DNA from: Pseudomonadota bacterium
GTDB taxonomy: Bacteria; Pseudomonadota; Alphaproteobacteria; Rhizobiales; Rhizobiaceae
Length of the DNA stretch: 6,060 bases
Direction of reading: 5' to 3'
Assembly (NCBI GenBank): GCA_023428515.1
Contig: JAEYXI010000350.1
Location: forward strand, 1 to 6,060
This document shows positions 5,688 through 6,060 of the stretch, one piece after another. Made by a program: the position numbers and the translations under genes. How positions within the stretch are numbered: position 1 is the first letter of the stretch; each line of letters starts with the position of its first letter. The notes below the pieces were generated by a model. It ran no database searches and was not told the DNA's origin. It worked only from the letters and a program-made list of their open reading frames with translations.

Positions 5688-6060
5688 ATCTCAAGCTCGA
5701 CAAGGTCAATCGCGGTCCCCATCTCTCCACGCTGGTGGCGAGTTCGATCTCGCGCGAGATCGCGCAGGGACGGCTGAAGCCCGGCGACCAATTGCCCACG
5801 GAGCAGGCTCTGGCGACCACCTTCGGGGTGAGCCGCAACGTGGTGCGCGAGGCGATCGCACGGCTGCGTTCCGAGGGACGGATCTGGTCGCAGCAGGGGC
5901 GCGGGGCCTTCGTGGCGGAGGCGTCGATCGGCACCGTACTGACGATCGACTACGAGGCGCTGCAGCGCGCCGATTCCTTCCGCAGCCTCTTCGAGCTGCG
6001 CGGCATCCTCGAAGCGCAGGCGGCGGCGCTGGCCGCCGAGAGGCGGAGCGACGGCGACAT
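5684..6060 (+). CDS. GntR-family transcriptional regulator, FadR/FCD type (partial, cut by window edge)
   Basis: DNA-binding regulator of the preceding metabolic gene, most likely responding to a small carboxylic acid. The 125 visible residues cover the whole winged helix-turn-helix, about 13-80: ISREIAQGRLKPGDQLPTEQ, the recognition region FGVSRNVVREAIARLRSEG at 47-65, and the wing QQGRGAFV at 70-77. The effector domain then begins with FRSLFELRGILEAQAAALAAE at 99-119; its ELR and Ala-rich first helix is typical of the FCD family (FadR, LldR, PdhR, GlcC). Full FCD regulators have about 220-250 residues, so roughly 100 residues, including the metal-binding histidines that would help predict the ligand, lie beyond the right edge. 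The ATG overlaps the oxidoreductase stop as ATGA, so both are one operon, a usual arrangement for local control and autoregulation. The inverted repeat at 4149-4167 is the best candidate site. The gene is truncated only by the window, not broken. Confidence 0.93.
   Translation, partial: MNLKLDKVNRGPHLSTLVASSISREIAQGRLKPGDQLPTEQALATTFGVSRNVVREAIARLRSEGRIWSQQGRGAFVAEASIGTVLTIDYEALQRADSFRSLFELRGILEAQAAALAAERRSDGD

Noticed and set aside
1..6060. Mobile element, phage, CRISPR or defence system
   Set aside because: I found no transposase or integrase motifs, repeat arrays, tRNA or attachment-site repeats. All genes are intact metabolic, transport or regulatory types with uniform composition.

Overview
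The window is a dense, GC-rich stretch of bacterial chromosome or large plasmid. The base composition, the GC-biased third codon positions and the gene types fit an alphaproteobacterium, probably of the Rhizobiales (Mesorhizobium-like). That placement is inferred from composition and protein flavour, not from a marker gene. No RNA gene, insertion sequence, CRISPR array, phage gene or integration scar is visible.

Bases 1-3571 hold three tightly packed plus-strand genes of a CUT2-type (ribose/xylose/galactose class) sugar ABC importer: inner-membrane permease A (50-1093), a two-domain ATPase (1099-2601) and inner-membrane permease B (2603-3571). Gaps are 5 bp and 1 bp, so this is one transcription unit. 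The periplasmic binding protein such a system needs is not in the window and probably lies upstream. The substrate cannot be named. The ATPase is asymmetric: one composite ATP site has its full motif set and the other is degenerate on both faces.

Bases 3643-4059 hold gloA on the minus strand, a short nickel-class glyoxalase I with all four metal ligands. It converges on the transporter operon. The 71-bp gap carries a hairpin whose U-tract is placed to terminate the gloA transcript.

Bases 4060-4244 form a divergent intergenic region. It has a strong Shine-Dalgarno for gloA on one side. On the other it has a sigma70-like promoter overlapped by an inverted repeat, with a 12-bp perfect palindrome just upstream, driving the rightward genes.

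Bases 4245-6060 hold a GlcD/D-2-hydroxyacid dehydrogenase-like FAD oxidoreductase (4245-5687). It overlaps by four bases a GntR-family (FadR/FCD-type) regulator that runs off the right edge (5684-6060, about half present).

A plausible but unproven reading of the right half is a 2-hydroxyacid module: glyoxalase I (with a GloB encoded elsewhere) turns methylglyoxal into D-lactate, the flavoprotein oxidises a D-2-hydroxyacid such as D-lactate, and the GntR protein senses the acid and controls the divergent promoter region. The families are individually ordinary. The points most worth a second look are the degenerate ATPase site, the regulatory architecture at 4114-4167 and the substrate of the oxidoreductase. 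I see no convincing evidence of a wholly new system.
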